From NCBI GenBank assembly GCA_003669605.1, contig QWOP01000069.1, positions 1-50,061 of the forward strand: a stretch of 50,061 nt of DNA, in the 5' to 3' direction. The translations under genes were made by a program, and so were the position numbers. Of this stretch, positions 9,027-18,281 are shown in pieces; positions within the stretch are counted from its first letter, which is position 1; each line of letters begins with the position of its first letter. Below the pieces are notes generated by a model. It was not told the DNA's origin, ran no database searches, and saw nothing but the letters and a program-made list of their open reading frames with translations. The stretch comes from Planctomycetota bacterium. GTDB taxonomy: Bacteria > Planctomycetota > Planctomycetia > Pirellulales > UBA1268.

Positions 9027-10307
9027 CTACCTCGGCTTGCGGCGCGACAGATCGTCGGAGGGACGATCACCAGCCACCGGCTTTGGACCGGCAGCGGCCG
9101 AACGGGGCGGCAACTCACGTTTGCCCTTGGCTGATCCCCCAGTCGGCTTCGCGATCGGGGGCTTCGGGATCGGGGGCTTCGCAGGGGGTGCCTTCCGGCT
9201 ACCGGCACCTCCATCTGCAGCGGGTGTGACGGCAACTGTCCCCCCCTTGGGCGGCGGCAGGACCGATTTGGCGGCCGCCTTGGGAGCAGCAGGCTTTTTC
9301 GCTACCTCCCCCTTTTTGGCCATGACCGGGGCCGGTGCAACCGGCTCAGGAGGTTTGACGGCCGGGGGCCGCCCCACATTCGGCTTGACCACGAAAGGCT
9401 TCGGCCCGGGCTTACTTCCCGCCACGGGTGTCCCGTCGGCCGCCCGTTTCGGGCCGGATCCAGGCGGCGGCATGGGAGTCTTTCCAGCCGGCCTCGCAGC
9501 GGCCTGAGGCCCTGCGGGGCGATGCTCCTCAGCCGCTGTTTTGGCAGCCTCAGCGGCACGCAGGGAATCCTTGCTGACTGCCGCTGGCGGAGGGTTTGGC
9601 CGCGGCAACGGCTCACCGCGCTTCGGCAAACGTTTCGCGTCGGGGTTGGTCGCCTGCAGGACCTTCTTGACGCCCGAGCCATGGAGATTGGCAAGAACAT
9701 CGACGCCGAACTGGTGCAGCAACGAACCAAATTCGAGGCTGGCCTTCTTGGGGATGAAGCGTTCGAGGCCGGGGGACTTATCCGCGTCATACTCCTCCTG
9801 GGAGATAATGCCCACGAGAAACAATCCCTGCATCGCTCCCATGTCGAGAGGGATGAAATGCCCTCCCAGACTGGTCGATCCAATGAACGCCACCACGAAC
9901 GGAGGGATGCCGTGGATGTGTTCGAGGATCTTCATGCCGTGCGCGATTGAGTGCTTTTTGGCGTTCTCAAGCGAGAAACTGTAGGTCGACTCGAAGACCC
10001 CCTGCAGCACGCGGCGCAGCGCCAATGCCGCCCGGGAAGGATCGGGAAGATCGTGGAGCGTCTCGGCCAGTTCGGCCACGGTCGTGACCCGCACCTCGTT
10101 GAGGTCGAAGTAACTCTCCCCGAGCCGCTTCATCGATTGGGCAGCGACGTCGTAGGGGGTGTTCTCGAGGCAGCAGGCATACAACACCTGCTCCAGCAGG
10201 GGCCGCTGATTGTCGTGATCGACGGGCTTGTACGTGGCCCGCAGGGCCTTGTGCAGCTTGGCCACAAGCTGCTGCCTGTTGGGCTGCTGTCGGTTCGGTG
10301 TAGTCAT
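9027..10307 (-). CDS. Degenerate HhH-GPD (endonuclease III-like) protein with Pro/Ala/Lys-rich tail
   Basis: 426 residues. Residues 30-215 resemble the endonuclease III fold, including LLEQVLYACCLENTPYDVA (37-55) and a hairpin-like segment HIHGIPPFVVAFIG near 130-143, followed by Asp155 in FIPLDMGA. The catalytic Lys of LPGVGRKTA has no equivalent, and the C-terminal Cys set of the 4Fe-4S cluster is absent. I therefore infer a non-catalytic DNA- or RNA-binding derivative. Residues about 230-426 are low-complexity Pro/Ala/Lys and probably disordered. Its ATG overlaps the rbfA stop (ATGA), so it is translationally coupled into the nusA-infB-rbfA operon. Confidence 0.7.
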   Translation of the reverse strand: MTTPNRQQPNRQQLVAKLHKALRATYKPVDHDNQRPLLEQVLYACCLENTPYDVAAQSMKRLGESYFDLNEVRVTTVAELAETLHDLPDPSRAALALRRVLQGVFESTYSFSLENAKKHSIAHGMKILEHIHGIPPFVVAFIGSTSLGGHFIPLDMGAMQGLFLVGIISQEEYDADKSPGLERFIPKKASLEFGSLLHQFGVDVLANLHGSGVKKVLQATNPDAKRLPKRGEPLPRPNPPPAAVSKDSLRAAEAAKTAAEEHRPAGPQAAARPAGKTPMPPPGSGPKRAADGTPVAGSKPGPKPFVVKPNVGRPPAVKPPEPVAPAPVMAKKGEVAKKPAAPKAAAKSVLPPPKGGTVAVTPAADGGAGSRKAPPAKPPIPKPPIAKPTGGSAKGKRELPPRSAAAGPKPVAGDRPSDDLSRRKPR

Positions 10308-10723
10308 GCCTCTTCCTGTGAATCCTCGCCCTGCACATCCCCCGAGGGGGCCTGTTCGACGGCATCCGCCGCCTCCGGTTCCCGAGGCAACACCTCGGCA
10401 AGCATGCGGGCAATCTCGATCGACTTCTTCACGCCTCCGTCGAGCTCGAACTTCAGGCGGGGGGTGTAGCGGGTCTCGATCCGGTCGGCGATCTGCGCCT
10501 GGAGGAAACCGGCGGAGTTTGCCAGACCACGCAGCGCCAGCGTCTGCTTCGCCTCATCACCCATCACGGAGACGCGGATGGTGGCGCCGCGCATGTCGGC
10601 GTCCATCTCGACGCCAGTCACGGTGACGTTACGAACGCGTGGATCACGGACCTGCGTGAGGATGGCCATGCTCACCACCTCCCTCACCGCTTCCGCAGCC
10701 TTCAATTGACGGCGCGTGGTCAC
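10304..10723 (-). CDS. rbfA: Ribosome-binding factor A
   Basis: 139 residues: a KH-like factor that helps 16S rRNA 5'-end and 30S subunit maturation. The core reads RRQLKAAEAVREVVSMAIL, then DPRVRNVTVTGVEMDADM, then a conserved R-TPRLKFELD. The last 25 residues are an acidic Gln/Glu-rich tail. The start is GTG at 10723, whose GTGA overlaps the infB TGA stop by four bases; the longer in-frame extension would lie inside infB. The downstream HhH gene overlaps the rbfA stop in the same way, which indicates tight translational coupling. Confidence 0.92.
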   Translation of the reverse strand: MTTRRQLKAAEAVREVVSMAILTQVRDPRVRNVTVTGVEMDADMRGATIRVSVMGDEAKQTLALRGLANSAGFLQAQIADRIETRYTPRLKFELDGGVKKSIEIARMLAEVLPREPEAADAVEQAPSGDVQGEDSQEEA

Positions 10724-13700
10724 GACAGCGTCCGCGCGACTTCCTCGATCCGGTAGCACTCGAAGATATCGCCCTCCTTGATGTCGTTGAATCCGTTGAG
10801 TTTGATGCCGCACTCCAAACCATCGCGGACCTCGCGGGCGTCGTCTTTCTCCCGCTTCAGCGATTCAAGTCCATAGTCCCCGAGGATGCGGTTGTCGCGG
10901 ATCACCCGCAGCCGGCCGTTCCGGGCAATGACCCCAGAGATCACACGGCAACCGGCGATCACGCCGATGCGACTGATGGAGTAGGTCCGCTGCACCAAGG
11001 CACGGCCCAGTTCTGTTTCCCGCTTCTCTGGCGCGAGCATTCCCTCAAGAGCATCCTTGAGGTCGTCGGTGACCTGGTAAATGATCTCGTAACGCCGCAC
11101 CTGCACGCCGAGATCCTCGGCCAGCGACCGGGCACGTTCGTCGGGAACAACGTTGAAAGCGATGATCACCGCGTCTGAAGCATCCGCCAGTTGCACGTCC
11201 GCTTCGGTCACCCCACCCACCGTCGCCTGAAGAATTCGAATCTTGACCTCGGGATGATCGAGCTTGGTGAGTTCCTTGAGAATCGCCTCGATCGACCCAC
11301 GCACATCCGCCCTGACAATAAGATTGAGCGTTGGAGTCTTCTGGGTACCGAGACGGTCGAGGAGATTCTCGAGCGTCACATGCACCGGCGTACTGGAGAG
11401 ACTGCTGTGGCGGCGGATGCCACTGCGCTTCAGCGCCACCTCGCGTGCCATGGCGATCGAATCGACCACCTGGAAGCGGTCACCCGCCCCCGGGGCAATG
11501 TCGAGTCCACTGACCAGCACTGGCTGGGAGGGGCCGGCCTCGGTAAGCCGTTTCTTGCCAAGCGTGTCTCGCATTGCCTTGACGGTGCCGCTGGCCTCTC
11601 CGCAGACGATTGAATCACCGACCCGGAGCGTCCCCTTCTGGACAAGGAGACAGGCCGAAACACCTCGCCCCTCGTGGATCGACGCATCGAGACAGACGCC
11701 GGCAGCCGCCCGATCCTGATTGGCACGCAGGTCGTGCAGTTCAGCGATCGTCAGCAGCATGTCGAGAAGTTGGTCGACCCCCTCGCCGGTGAGGGCACTG
11801 GTCTTCACCACTTCCGTCTCGCCGCCCCACTCCGTGGGGAGGAGGTCGCTGGCGGCCAGTTGCTGGTAGATCCGCTGGATATCGAAACCAGGAAGATCGA
11901 TCTTATTGATGCAAACCACGATCGGCACGCCGGCCGCCTTGGCATGGCTGATTGCTTCCTCGGTCTGGGGCATGATGCCGTCGTCGGCGGCAATCACCAC
12001 CACAGCGCAGTCGGTGACGTTCGCACCGCGAGCCCGCATCTGTGTGAAAGCCTCGTGGCCCGGCGTATCGACAAAGGTGATCGCCTTGTCGTTGCGGTGA
12101 ACGCTATACGCCCGGATGTGCTGGGTAATACCACCACTTTCGCGGGCGGCAACATTCATTCCCAGAATGCGGTCCAAGAGCGATGTCTTGCCATGGTCGA
12201 CGTGACCGAGGAAAGTCACAACAGGAGCCCGCGACTCACGCTTGGCCGGATCCTCATCGATGGCGTCGAAGCCGGCAAGCAGATCTTTCTCGAGGTCTTC
12301 AGCCGTCTTCAGATCGAGTTGCACGCCCAACTCGGCCGCCAGTAAATCGACCGTGTCGCGATCGAGCATCGAGCCCATGCTGGGCATCGACTGCATGCCG
12401 AAAGCGAGCAGTTTCTTGAGGACCGCACTCGCCGAGAGGCCGATCGCTTCAGAGAAGGCCCGCACGGTGCAGGGGACCTGAATGGAGGCATTGGTTTTTC
12501 GAGGAGCCGCCGTGGAGACCGTACTCCCGCGGCGCTGCCGTGCCCGACGGCGGCGGGCAGCACCATCGTCATCATCACCGCCGCCACGCGATTCAACGCG
12601 CTTGCGGTTGAGTTGCCTCGCCTCGCGGCCACCGAGCAAATCGTCGCCTTGACCAGGCCCCTTGGCAGGGGTGCGGCGCGGACGAACCCCCGACTCCATC
12701 GGTGGCGGCACAGGAGCCATGCCGGGGCCACCGCGGCCAGCGGGTCGGGCAGGGCCCCCCGGACCAGCCGTCCGTGCCCGAGCCACTTCGGCCTGCCGCT
12801 GTTCGTGCTTCCGCATGTGATCAGCAAGCGGCTTGGCGCCACCTGCCTTGGCGCTACGGATAGCATCCAGGGGAAGTTTGACGTCGGGCTTCTGCGCTGC
12901 CGGTTCTTGGGGACCACGAGTGACTGGCGGCCGACCCGCCGAGGGGAGCGGCGCTAGTTTGAAGGCTGGACGCGGCGCCGGCTTGGGACCGTCGCCGCCA
13001 GGGCGGAGACCAACCGGCCGAGGACGGGGCTCGGATGGCTTGCCGCCGATTTCGGGCGGCCTACTGCGGGCTACACCGCCCGGGGCGATGTAGTCCTCAC
13101 GGCGCACCGGGCCAGCAGGACGGCTGATGGGGGGAGGCAGAGGGGCAATCGGCCGCTGCGGAGCGGGCAGGCTGCTACGGACAGGGGCAGAATCGCCAGA
13201 AGCATCGCTTCGACTACCAGCCTCGGCTCCACGGGGTTGCTCCGCGGTACGGCGCAGCCCACCCCCATCACCAGGACGGGGAGTGACTGTTCCAGACGGA
13301 CCACCCAACGAAGGACGAAGTGACGGACCAAGCGGTCGCTGGACTGGGCTTGCGCCAGCGGAACCTGCGCTGCTCACGCCAGCGGAACCCGGGCTTGCGG
13401 CAGCGGGCCCCGCAGAGACTGCCGGAAGGGCGCCTTCAGCGGGGGGAGATGGGGGCTGCTTGACCGTCGACGCAGCCGACGGCTTGGAGGGAATGACTGG
13501 GGGCCTTCCGGAGGTCGTTGGCCGACCAGCGGCGGAAGGACGGACCATCGTTGGTCCGGAAGCCGTACGCTCAGGAGCCTTGGCCTTACCGGCCATAAAC
13601 TCCCTGAGCTTGGCAACCTCCTCGTCGGTCATGCTGGCGAGGGCCGAGCCTTTGTCCTGGATGCCGGCGCGGGAACATAACTCGACAAGCTCCTTGCTGT

Positions 13701-13743
13701 CGAGTTTCAGTTCCTTCGCCAGGGTGTAAATGCGAACTGCCAC
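10720..13743 (-). CDS. infB: Translation initiation factor IF-2
   Basis: 1007 residues from GTG 13743, chosen because [22 protein letters not shown] is the standard IF-2 N-terminus and an AGGTG motif sits just upstream. Domain order: IF2_N module (1-60), a very long Pro/Ala/Arg/Gly-rich linker to about 420, a second IF2_N module (about 430-480), the GTPase with P-loop GHVDHGKT at 513-520, then the DTPGHE and NKIDLPG motifs, and the domain II-IV beta-barrels. It recruits initiator tRNA to the 30S subunit. The linker makes the protein longer than E. coli IF-2 (890). It is 216 bases downstream of nusA and overlaps rbfA by 4 bases. Confidence 0.97.
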   Translation of the reverse strand: MAVRIYTLAKELKLDSKELVELCSRAGIQDKGSALASMTDEEVAKLREFMAGKAKAPERTASGPTMVRPSAAGRPTTSGRPPVIPSKPSAASTVKQPPSPPAEGALPAVSAGPAAASPGSAGVSSAGSAGASPVQRPLGPSLRPSLGGPSGTVTPRPGDGGGLRRTAEQPRGAEAGSRSDASGDSAPVRSSLPAPQRPIAPLPPPISRPAGPVRREDYIAPGGVARSRPPEIGGKPSEPRPRPVGLRPGGDGPKPAPRPAFKLAPLPSAGRPPVTRGPQEPAAQKPDVKLPLDAIRSAKAGGAKPLADHMRKHEQRQAEVARARTAGPGGPARPAGRGGPGMAPVPPPMESGVRPRRTPAKGPGQGDDLLGGREARQLNRKRVESRGGGDDDDGAARRRRARQRRGSTVSTAAPRKTNASIQVPCTVRAFSEAIGLSASAVLKKLLAFGMQSMPSMGSMLDRDTVDLLAAELGVQLDLKTAEDLEKDLLAGFDAIDEDPAKRESRAPVVTFLGHVDHGKTSLLDRILGMNVAARESGGITQHIRAYSVHRNDKAITFVDTPGHEAFTQMRARGANVTDCAVVVIAADDGIMPQTEEAISHAKAAGVPIVVCINKIDLPGFDIQRIYQQLAASDLLPTEWGGETEVVKTSALTGEGVDQLLDMLLTIAELHDLRANQDRAAAGVCLDASIHEGRGVSACLLVQKGTLRVGDSIVCGEASGTVKAMRDTLGKKRLTEAGPSQPVLVSGLDIAPGAGDRFQVVDSIAMAREVALKRSGIRRHSSLSSTPVHVTLENLLDRLGTQKTPTLNLIVRADVRGSIEAILKELTKLDHPEVKIRILQATVGGVTEADVQLADASDAVIIAFNVVPDERARSLAEDLGVQVRRYEIIYQVTDDLKDALEGMLAPEKRETELGRALVQRTYSISRIGVIAGCRVISGVIARNGRLRVIRDNRILGDYGLESLKREKDDAREVRDGLECGIKLNGFNDIKEGDIFECYRIEEVARTLS

Positions 13744-13959
13744 GCTCACCTCGTCGGACGACCGCTCTCGTGACCACAGCCTCGGAAACACTCCGGGCAC
13801 CAAGGGCCCAAGCTTCCGATCCAGAAAACCTAACCGGAATGCTCAACCTTGCAAAACAATACCAACCACATCCCCAACGCCAGCCATGCCAAACCGCTGG
13901 CAAAAGTGCGAAAAACGACCAAATCCCCACTCCCGACAAGACATTTGCACGCCTGACCA

Positions 13960-15303
13960 TCACTCCGGCCCGCCCACCGTGGCAGCACCGCCATCCGCGG
14001 CGTCAGCCACACCGGCCTCCGCCGCACCAGCAGCAGCGGCCGCAGCTGCCCGCGTCTCATTGAGCACCCGCTCGACAGCATCTGCCTCCGCGGTCGCCTT
14101 GTCGATCCGATCCTGCTCACGGTGCTTGCGGCGCTCATCCGCGGCGGCCGCTTCGGCCTCCGTCGCTCGCGACTCTGCCACCAGAACGATCTGATCAACT
14201 GCTTCTGCGGTCAGCCCACCCATCTCCATCAGGTCATCGGGTTCGATCACCGACAGGTCGTCGTAGGAGAGAAAGCCCTCGCCGACGAGCTTCTCGGCCA
14301 GGGACTCATCAAGCCCCTCGATCGACGAGAAACCAGTGACAGCCCGTTCGATCTGCTGATCGAGCTCCTCGCGAGTCATGATCTCGATATCCCAGCCACA
14401 GAGCTTGCTCGCCAGACGGACATTCTGCCCGCGACGACCGATGGCTAGGGAGAGCTGATCCTCGCGCACCAAGACAATACCCCGTCCGAGCATCTGACAG
14501 AGGATCACCTCGTCCACCTCGGCAGGCTGCAGCGCGTTCGGAACGAGCACTTGGAGGTCGTCGCTCCAGCGGACGATGTCGATCCGTTCGCCGCCGAGTT
14601 CCTCAACGATATTCTTAATGCGGTTACCACGGACACCGACACAGGCCCCGACGCAGTCGACACGGGCGTCGGAACTGATCACGGCGACCTTGCTGCGGTA
14701 GCCAGGCTCACGAGAAATGGCCCTGATCTCAATCACGCCATCAGCGATTTCGGGGATTTCCTGCTCAAACAGCCGCTGAACGAGTTGCGGGCGGATCCGG
14801 GAGAGAATGATCTTCACCCGGCTTCCAACCTTGCGGACCTCAAAGATGGTCGCCCGGATCCGTTCGTTGGGATGAAACGTCTCGCCGGGGATCTGCTCAC
14901 TACGGGGCAGGATGGCCTCGGTGTTGGCGCCAAGCGTCACGGTGGCAGTGGCGCCCTCGAACCGGCTCACAACCCCCGACACCATCAGTCCGATCTGCTC
15001 TTCAAACTCATCGTGAATGGCGTCGCGTTCCGCTTCGCGGATCTTCTGGATGATGACCTGCTTCGCGGTCTGGGCGCCAATCCGTCCGGAGAGTTCCTGG
15101 GTGTCAATCTCCACCCCATCCCGGGTGCCGCTGACGCGACCATCGGCACGATCGATGCCAACTTGAATGTCGGCTGCCTCGCCGTACTGACGGGCCAGCG
15201 CCGTGGCCAGTGCCGCTTCAATCGCCTGGAAGACGATTTCCTTGTCGATGTTTTTATCGCGGTGGATCGCGTCGACGATGCGGAGGATTTCTTCTGGCTT
15301 CAT
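13960..15303 (-). CDS. nusA: Transcription termination/antitermination factor NusA
   Basis: 447 residues from ATG 15303 ([19 protein letters not shown]). The N-terminal RNA-polymerase-binding domain (1-125) is followed by S1 (about 130-200) and two KH domains (about 200-345; [18 protein letters not shown] and [13 protein letters not shown]). A C-terminal helix-hairpin-helix/Glu-rich part then ends in an Ala-rich tail that is probably disordered. NusA modulates pausing, termination and rRNA antitermination. The usual upstream neighbour rimP is absent: the 309 bases upstream are non-coding and then comes the ketosynthase-like gene. A promoter-like sequence sits at 15526-15554. Confidence 0.96.
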   Translation of the reverse strand: MKPEEILRIVDAIHRDKNIDKEIVFQAIEAALATALARQYGEAADIQVGIDRADGRVSGTRDGVEIDTQELSGRIGAQTAKQVIIQKIREAERDAIHDEFEEQIGLMVSGVVSRFEGATATVTLGANTEAILPRSEQIPGETFHPNERIRATIFEVRKVGSRVKIILSRIRPQLVQRLFEQEIPEIADGVIEIRAISREPGYRSKVAVISSDARVDCVGACVGVRGNRIKNIVEELGGERIDIVRWSDDLQVLVPNALQPAEVDEVILCQMLGRGIVLVREDQLSLAIGRRGQNVRLASKLCGWDIEIMTREELDQQIERAVTGFSSIEGLDESLAEKLVGEGFLSYDDLSVIEPDDLMEMGGLTAEAVDQIVLVAESRATEAEAAAADERRKHREQDRIDKATAEADAVERVLNETRAAAAAAAGAAEAGVADAADGGAATVGGPE

Positions 15304-15612
15304 GAATGTCTCAGACAGCGATTCCGGCAATTTCGTGCGCGAACGGACCGTGGCAAGCCTGCGGACGGCTCTGCCTGGATGGCACTGCCGGCGAGCCGAC
15401 GCCATACACGAACTGGTCGCCCGCCACACAAGCCCGCGTCTGGGGGGCGCACAAGCGTCTCCCGTACGCGCTTCTGAGACAGCGCACCCAAGAACCAGCA
15501 GCTTCTCCACGAGGCACAACCCGTGAAGGTATGGGCACGGGCACCGACTGTCAAGGAGCCGCCCTTGTTCGGGCGACGGATCCCCCTCGGCGGTGAGCGG
15601 TAGAAGGGGGCC
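15304..15612. other. Non-coding gap upstream of nusA
   Basis: 309 bases between the ketosynthase-like gene stop and nusA. On the minus strand it holds a short GC hairpin at the ketosynthase stop (GGGGC/GCCCC near 15608-15624, no U-tract), one sigma-70-like promoter, and then roughly 215 bases of predicted nusA leader. No rimP, tRNA or small gene was found. Confidence 0.6.
15526..15554 (-). promoter_or_regulatory. Predicted sigma-70 promoter of the nusA operon
   Basis: On the minus strand TTGACA (15554-15549) is a perfect -35 hexamer. A 17-base spacer separates it from TACCTT (15531-15526), a weak -10 with three consensus matches. Transcription would start near 15519, giving a nusA leader of about 215 bases. 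Such a leader could host NusA autoregulation, but that part is inference. Confidence 0.5.
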
Positions 15613-16938
15613 TTAAGCCCCTAGATTCCAGCCTCCGATGATGACGCAACCAGCTTGGCCCTGCGGTGTCACCGACGAGGAAATGAATGAAGTGCCAGCG
15701 TCTTCGCCCGAGACGGCGGCCCGAATCTGGCAATCCGGGTCGGGCGTACGGTAGTTGAGCAACGGAAACAGGGCCCCAGCCCGCATCGCCATCAGGCTGG
15801 CGATGCACTCCACCAACCCGCTGCCGGCTCCGAGATTTCCGAAGTGTCCCTTGGCTGCAACGGTGGGAATCCGCTCGACGGCATCGCCAAACACGTCGGC
15901 GAGGGCAGCCGCCTCATCGCGGTCGCCGGCCACCGTACTGACCCCATGCGCATGGATGTGGGAGGGGAGACCCATCGGCAATCGAGCCATTTCCACAGCC
16001 CGCCGCATCGCCAGCCCCAGCGCCCTGCGGCGGAGGCCGACACCGCGGGAGTCATTGGCACTGCGGGCAGCGTGGCCGAGGACCTCGCCGTAGATCCGCG
16101 CCCCACGGGCGGTAGCGTGGGAAAACTCCTCAAGGACCAGCACTGCGGCCCCTTCGCCGAGCACCATGCCCCGGCGCTGGCGATCAAAAGGTCGGCTCCA
16201 ACTCCGCGGATCGTCATCACCAAAGGCCACCTGCTCGCACTGCAACGCATGCACCGTCTTCATCGGATGCACCCGGGTCCCGGTCGCACCGGCCAGCATG
16301 ACGTCGGCTGCGCCTCGCTGGATCGTCACTGTTGCCTCGCCGACTGCCAGATGGCCGCTGGCCTCCCGGAGCGTCAGCGAGTTACTCGGGCCGCGGAGGT
16401 CGTTGTAGATGGCGATGTGGCTGGCGGGCATGTTGGGAAGATATTTGAGCAGCCACAGCGGGGTCAGTTGGGGCATGCCATCACTGGCCCAGCGATCGAA
16501 TTCAAAACCGCCGTCGGCACCGCGGCAACGGGCCACGCTGGCGGTGAAGTCCTCAGGCAGGGTCAGCATGTAATCCGAGCCGAAGACGCAGCCAAACCGC
16601 TCAGGCCCGTCGGCCGCTGTGGAGATGCCACAGTCGTGCAGCGCCCGCTGGGCCGCTGCCACCCCCATCTGGCTCTCCCGGCACATCACCTTGAGGCCTT
16701 TGCGGATGGCCTTCTTGGTCTCCGGCTCGAGGGGGCCAAAGTTGTCGATCTCTCCGGTGAATCCCCGCGCCTCCGCCGCGTATCGCAGTGGCAACCCACC
16801 GGCATCGAACGATTCCAGAGGGCCGATGGCACTCCTCCCCGTCACCAACCCCTGCCAGACATCCTCCAGCCCCAAGCCCAGCGGGCTGACCAGCCCCATG
16901 CCGGTGATCACGACGCGACGAACGGGTGCTGAACTCAT
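15613..16938 (-). CDS. Beta-ketoacyl synthase homologue lacking the catalytic Cys (KS-beta/CLF-like)
   Basis: 441 residues of the thiolase-fold ketosynthase family. Family landmarks are clear: VVITGMGLVSPLG at the N-terminus, the pseudo-nucleophile-elbow region GPSNSLTLREASG, IHAHGVST and KGHFGNLGAGSG. The position that is Cys in the neighbouring FabF (TACAS) is Glu192 here (REAS, codon 16363-16365). Both active-site His motifs are retained. Chain-length factors and KSQ domains carry Gln at this position, so a malonyl-ACP decarboxylase or a partner subunit for FabF is plausible. It lies downstream of fabF on the same strand. A canonical elongating KS is unlikely. Confidence 0.85.
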   Translation of the reverse strand: MSSAPVRRVVITGMGLVSPLGLGLEDVWQGLVTGRSAIGPLESFDAGGLPLRYAAEARGFTGEIDNFGPLEPETKKAIRKGLKVMCRESQMGVAAAQRALHDCGISTAADGPERFGCVFGSDYMLTLPEDFTASVARCRGADGGFEFDRWASDGMPQLTPLWLLKYLPNMPASHIAIYNDLRGPSNSLTLREASGHLAVGEATVTIQRGAADVMLAGATGTRVHPMKTVHALQCEQVAFGDDDPRSWSRPFDRQRRGMVLGEGAAVLVLEEFSHATARGARIYGEVLGHAARSANDSRGVGLRRRALGLAMRRAVEMARLPMGLPSHIHAHGVSTVAGDRDEAAALADVFGDAVERIPTVAAKGHFGNLGAGSGLVECIASLMAMRAGALFPLLNYRTPDPDCQIRAAVSGEDAGTSFISSSVTPQGQAGCVIIGGWNLGA

Positions 16939-17056
16939 GAAGGATTCCTAGACTCTGGCGACGGGGAGCGGCGGACGAATCAGCCAGGCGTGACGGGATC
17001 CACCCCGACAGAAGTGATTCGTCTGGTGTGCCCCACTGGTGTTGATCGACCTTGAG

Positions 17057-17081
17057 AAAAAGGCGGCCGGGAGGAACCGGC
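17057..17081 (-). terminator. Possible intrinsic terminator after the secretin-like gene
   Basis: On the minus strand GCCGG-TTCCTC-CCGGC is followed by CGCC and then TTTTT (17061-17057). It lies 16 bases past the stop of the 17097-18134 gene. The stem is only 5 bp and four bases separate it from the U-tract, so it is a weak candidate. Confidence 0.4.
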
Positions 17082-17096
17082 GTCGGGAAGACAGAT

Positions 17097-18134
17097 TCAT
17101 TGTGCACCGCGGAGCCTGGGCTCCACCAGGACGACCACATCGGTCCGCTTGGCGTCGGTGAACAGGGCGGCGGTGCTGGCGGTATTGTTGCCAGGCACCG
17201 GCCAGGGCACCAACCCCAGCCCGACGACCAGGACCTGGGACACCGGCCATCGGAACCGCTCGCCGATACGGACTGCGGACACCTGCGGAACCTCGATCTG
17301 CACTCTCTGGCGTTCAGCAGTGGCCAGTGTCACCGGCACCGAGGCCATCCGCTCCACCTGATCGATGCGGCAGCGGAGCACTGCCTCCACCGCAGCGCCG
17401 TCACGTGTCAGCAGCGGCTGGAGGTCGAGCGTGATTCCCTCGTCGCACACCCCCGGAAGCGACTGCCATCCGGGCCACGCCGGAGTCAAGGCGACGTCCT
17501 GAACATAGGACCTCCGCCGGCCTCCAGAGAGCACTGCCGGCAAGCCGTTGCCGGCCTGCACCGGTCCGGTGGGGAGCTCTGCGCAGTCACTGCGCTGGCG
17601 GAGGAGGGCGGTGAGGTAGGCCGCCTCCTCGCGGGACATGATCCAGGCCTGAACTCCGGGGGTCGCTGCCGGGATCGACCGCAGCATTTTTCGAGCATCG
17701 TTCCGCCATGACGGGCTCCCGACCCCCAGGACGCGAACCGTAAAGCGGTGGGGCGAAGAGGCGTCAGACACGAACCGAGCCACGATCTCCTCGACACGGG
17801 CCTGCATCTCGGGGACGTGAAAGGAACGCAGCGTCTCCTCATCAGCAGAGAGCGAGGCCGGGGTGGCTCCATGCCAGGCAGCGTATCCAGTCTCTTGGAG
17901 TACCCAATCAACGATGTGCTTTTGGCTGCCAGCTCCGGCCTGCTGCACCCACGGGCTGATGTCGTGGGACTTCCATGTCTGGCCAGATTCTGCGGGCAAC
18001 TGGCCCCGGGCTTGCTGCACAAGCCCCCCCCAAACAACCAGCGCGCAGACCAGTATCGAGCAGGGAACCGCTATCGAGGAGGGAACCGCCAATAGGGAGC
18101 CTGCGCGAAAGAGTTCTCGGGGGAAGATTCGCAT
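17097..18134 (-). CDS. Exported protein of unknown function, secretin-like end
   Basis: 345 residues. An N-terminal hydrophobic stretch (SIAVPCSILVCALVVWGGLVQQARG, about 20-44) is a signal peptide or anchor. A segment SFHVPEMQARVEEIVARF (about 103-120) resembles the short helices of planctomycete secretin-related proteins, and the C-terminus TDVVVLVEPRL resembles the end of a secretin beta-domain. I do not recognise a defined family; the secretin link is weak inference from these two segments. It sits between fabF and the ketosynthase-like gene on the same strand, 147 bases after fabF, but nothing in it suggests fatty-acid chemistry. Confidence 0.6.
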   Translation of the reverse strand: MRIFPRELFRAGSLLAVPSSIAVPCSILVCALVVWGGLVQQARGQLPAESGQTWKSHDISPWVQQAGAGSQKHIVDWVLQETGYAAWHGATPASLSADEETLRSFHVPEMQARVEEIVARFVSDASSPHRFTVRVLGVGSPSWRNDARKMLRSIPAATPGVQAWIMSREEAAYLTALLRQRSDCAELPTGPVQAGNGLPAVLSGGRRRSYVQDVALTPAWPGWQSLPGVCDEGITLDLQPLLTRDGAAVEAVLRCRIDQVERMASVPVTLATAERQRVQIEVPQVSAVRIGERFRWPVSQVLVVGLGLVPWPVPGNNTASTAALFTDAKRTDVVVLVEPRLRGAQ

Positions 18135-18281
18135 GCCGAATGCCCCGACGAACGGTGGGCTGGTCGCGGCGGGACTCTAGAAATCGAGCCGAGTGCGTGG
18201 CAAGTGGAATCGGGAACAAAAGCCTGGAAAGTTGCCAGGCAGATCAAAAAAGCGACTCAGACCGCGACCATCGGGAAACGC

